The position numbers were made by a program, and so were the translations under genes. A stretch of 64,000 nt of DNA from Oscillospiraceae bacterium (GTDB lineage Bacteria; Bacillota; Clostridia; Oscillospirales; Ruminococcaceae): NCBI GenBank assembly GCA_030539275.1, contig JAUNSK010000020.1:1-64000 (forward strand). Direction: 5' to 3'. Positions 62,575 to 64,000 of this stretch are shown here, in pieces (position 1 is the first letter of the stretch; each line of letters opens with the position of its first letter). The notes under the pieces are model-generated. The model saw nothing but the letters and a program-made list of their open reading frames with translations, did not search any database and was not told the origin of the DNA.

Positions 62575-63540
62575 TTATTTTTTCTTCCCTTCCTCAAAAT
62601 ATTTCTCATATGCCTTGATTATGTCCTGAACAAGCTTATGTCTTACAACATCCTTGTCAGAAAACTTCTGAATTGACAGATCATCAACATTTTTAAGTAT
62701 TTTCATTGCTTCAATAAGGCCTGATTTTTTACTGGCCGGAAGATCTATCTGTGTTATATCTCCGGTTATGACCATCTTGCTGTTGTTGCCAAGTCTGGTC
62801 AGGAACATCTTGATCTGTTCCGAAGTGGTGTTTTGTGCCTCATCAAGTATAATAAATGCATCGTCCAGAGTTCTTCCTCTCATATATGCAAGCGGAGCTA
62901 CCTCAATAGTTCCTCTTTCCATATGCTTCTGGAATGTATCAGGGCCCAGCATTTCAAAAAGTCCGTCATAAAGTGGTCTTAGGTATGGATCTACCTTATC
63001 CTGCATATCTCCAGGCAGGAATCCCAGACTCTCACCAGCTTCAACTGCCGGACGTGTAAGTATAATTTTTGTAACCTCGTGTGCCTTAAAGGCTCTGACA
63101 GCCATTGCGACAGCAAGGTATGTCTTTCCTGTTCCCGCAGGACCGATCCCAAGAACAATAGTGTTGTTTTTTATTGCATCAACATACTTCTGCTGGCCGA
63201 CCGTTTTTGGTCTGACCGGCTTTCCGGTGGTTGTAATACAGATGCTGTTTGCGGCTATCTCTTTAAGTTCCTTCTGCGCCCCTTCTGCAACCATGGAGGT
63301 GACATATCTGAATGCCTGATCGTTAATATTCTCACCTTTCTTTACATAATCGAGAAGAGCATTTATAGCCTCAGCCGCCTGCGCAGTTTTAGCTTCCTCG
63401 CCCATTATTTTTATACTGTTGCCGCGGCTGATTACAACTACTCCGTACTTTTTCTGAATTGCATTCAGATTTGAATCACAGTTTCCAAGCAGGGCAGCAA
63501 TCTGATCAGTATCGTCCACATTAATAATTTTTTCAGCCAT
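62575..63540 (-). CDS. phoH: PhoH-like ATPase
   Basis: A 321-residue PhoH-family P-loop protein, probably an RNA-related ATPase. Walker A is GPAGTGKT and Walker B is IILDEAQNTT; the N-terminal region has a KH-like segment (about 20-90). The frame extends to a GTG at 63549, but the ATG at 63540 (MAEKIINVDD) follows AAGAGTG at normal spacing. Its place beside ybeY and era fits a ribosome-maturation operon. Confidence 0.94.
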   Translation of the reverse strand: MAEKIINVDDTDQIAALLGNCDSNLNAIQKKYGVVVISRGNSIKIMGEEAKTAQAAEAINALLDYVKKGENINDQAFRYVTSMVAEGAQKELKEIAANSICITTTGKPVRPKTVGQQKYVDAIKNNTIVLGIGPAGTGKTYLAVAMAVRAFKAHEVTKIILTRPAVEAGESLGFLPGDMQDKVDPYLRPLYDGLFEMLGPDTFQKHMERGTIEVAPLAYMRGRTLDDAFIILDEAQNTTSEQIKMFLTRLGNNSKMVITGDITQIDLPASKKSGLIEAMKILKNVDDLSIQKFSDKDVVRHKLVQDIIKAYEKYFEEGKKK

Positions 63541-63667
63541 AAATATCACTCTTTTCTTTTTAAGATATTTGTGTTAAGCCGATTTTCAGCAGCTCATCTC
63601 CTGAGTATATTATATCATATATTTTATAGTTTTAAAAGTATTTATGCTTAATTTTTAGTAAAACGTA

Positions 63668-64000
63668 TTACTTCATAAATATTTCTTTTTCAACGCCAAT
63701 ATCACCTTCAAGAGTGTATCTGACTCTTACTTCAATCCTGTCATCATATTCTTTTTTATCCTTTTTGACGTTTTTTATCACACAGCCGGAATAAAAATTC
63801 TTTTCATATCTCTGAATTTTCTGCTTTATAAGCTCAGCTGCTTCATCACTTGTATAAACAATATCCTTCATCTGATAGATATCATATGTACAGTTTACCG
63901 TTCCGAGAGGAAGTTCAGCTCCGAAAAAAGAAAAATATGATGTATATTCTGAATAGTCCGCCGGTACGCTGCAGGCATTTCCTATAAACAGAGGAAATCT
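63668..64000 (-). CDS. yqfD: YqfD-like sporulation protein, N-terminus outside window
   Basis: The frame is open to the window edge; 110 C-terminal residues are visible. Context (directly upstream of phoH, as in Bacillus) and the C-terminal stretch YTLEGDIGVEKEI agree with YqfD, a membrane protein made in sporulation. The first internal Met at 63871 is not the start because the frame continues past it with LPLGTVN-type family sequence. Identification rests largely on gene order. Confidence 0.7.
   Translation of the reverse strand, partial: RFPLFIGNACSVPADYSEYTSYFSFFGAELPLGTVNCTYDIYQMKDIVYTSDEAAELIKQKIQRYEKNFYSGCVIKNVKKDKKEYDDRIEVRVRYTLEGDIGVEKEIFMK

Overview
The window looks like the chromosome of a cellulosome-type, anaerobic, low-to-mid GC Firmicute, most probably Ruminococcus or a close relative in the Oscillospiraceae. 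The pointers are two secreted CBM22-like/GH10 xylanases with C-terminal dockerins, a GH3 glucosidase lipoprotein, a six-subunit-type Rnf ferredoxin:NAD oxidoreductase, a tRNA-Trp T-box controlling trp genes, a SigH-like sigma factor and the Firmicute gene order yqfD-phoH-ybeY-era-yqzL-recO. No tRNA, rRNA, CRISPR array, insertion sequence or phage gene was seen.

Layout. 0-6 kb: a membrane protein truncated by the window edge, then minus-strand cell-wall and housekeeping genes (VanY-type carboxypeptidase, LysM-G5-M23 hydrolase, RluA-type pseudouridine synthase, histidine phosphatase). 5.9-11.7 kb: an apbE-rnfC-rnfDG-rnfE-rnfA-rnfB operon in which RnfD and RnfG are one polypeptide and the flavin transferase gene comes first. 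11.8-15.2 kb: a c-di-GMP phosphodiesterase followed by a phosphofructokinase. 15.4-17.6 kb: a two-component pair, then a gap with a candidate small RNA. 17.9-20.8 kb: two unrecognised membrane proteins. 20.9-27.7 kb: plant-fibre degradation (GH3, VanZ-like, two tandem xylanases). 27.75-34.7 kb: T-box plus trpE-trpGD-trpC-trpF-trpB-trpA. 34.9-40.1 kb: two tandem class A PBPs. 40.3-49.5 kb: an RlmL-type methyltransferase, a large propeller/solute-binding lipoprotein, a remnant of the methyltransferase gene, a diguanylate cyclase with a LacI-type sensor but no DNA-binding domain, a PilT-like protein with broken ATPase motifs, and a zinc-ribbon/SH3 membrane protein. 49.6-54.6 kb: minus-strand trmK-nif3 fusion, rqcH, MIF-like tautomerase and M20 dipeptidase. 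54.7-56.7 kb: small genes, SigH-like sigma factor, a leader RNA with two complementary hairpin loops, and a 48-residue Cys/Gly-rich peptide. 56.8-64 kb: minus-strand rnz, mutS2, recO, yqzL, era, ybeY, phoH and the end of yqfD.

How the genes fit together. Rnf links ferredoxin and NADH pools to an ion gradient, as expected for a sugar fermenter; ApbE would load FMN on both flavinylation sites of the fused RnfDG. The xylanases and GH3 enzyme supply sugars. The trp operon appears to be set by tRNA-Trp charging. The 41-49 kb region is the least ordinary: an extracellular binding lipoprotein, a cytoplasmic ligand sensor fused to an intact GGDEF domain, and a pseudo-PilT suggest carbohydrate sensing tied to c-di-GMP and possibly surface appendages. 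That link is inference from proximity and domain content. Two tandem duplications (GH10 and PBP) flank the trp operon.

Several start codons differ from the longest open frame because the longer frame begins at or before the Shine-Dalgarno sequence; these choices are explained per gene.
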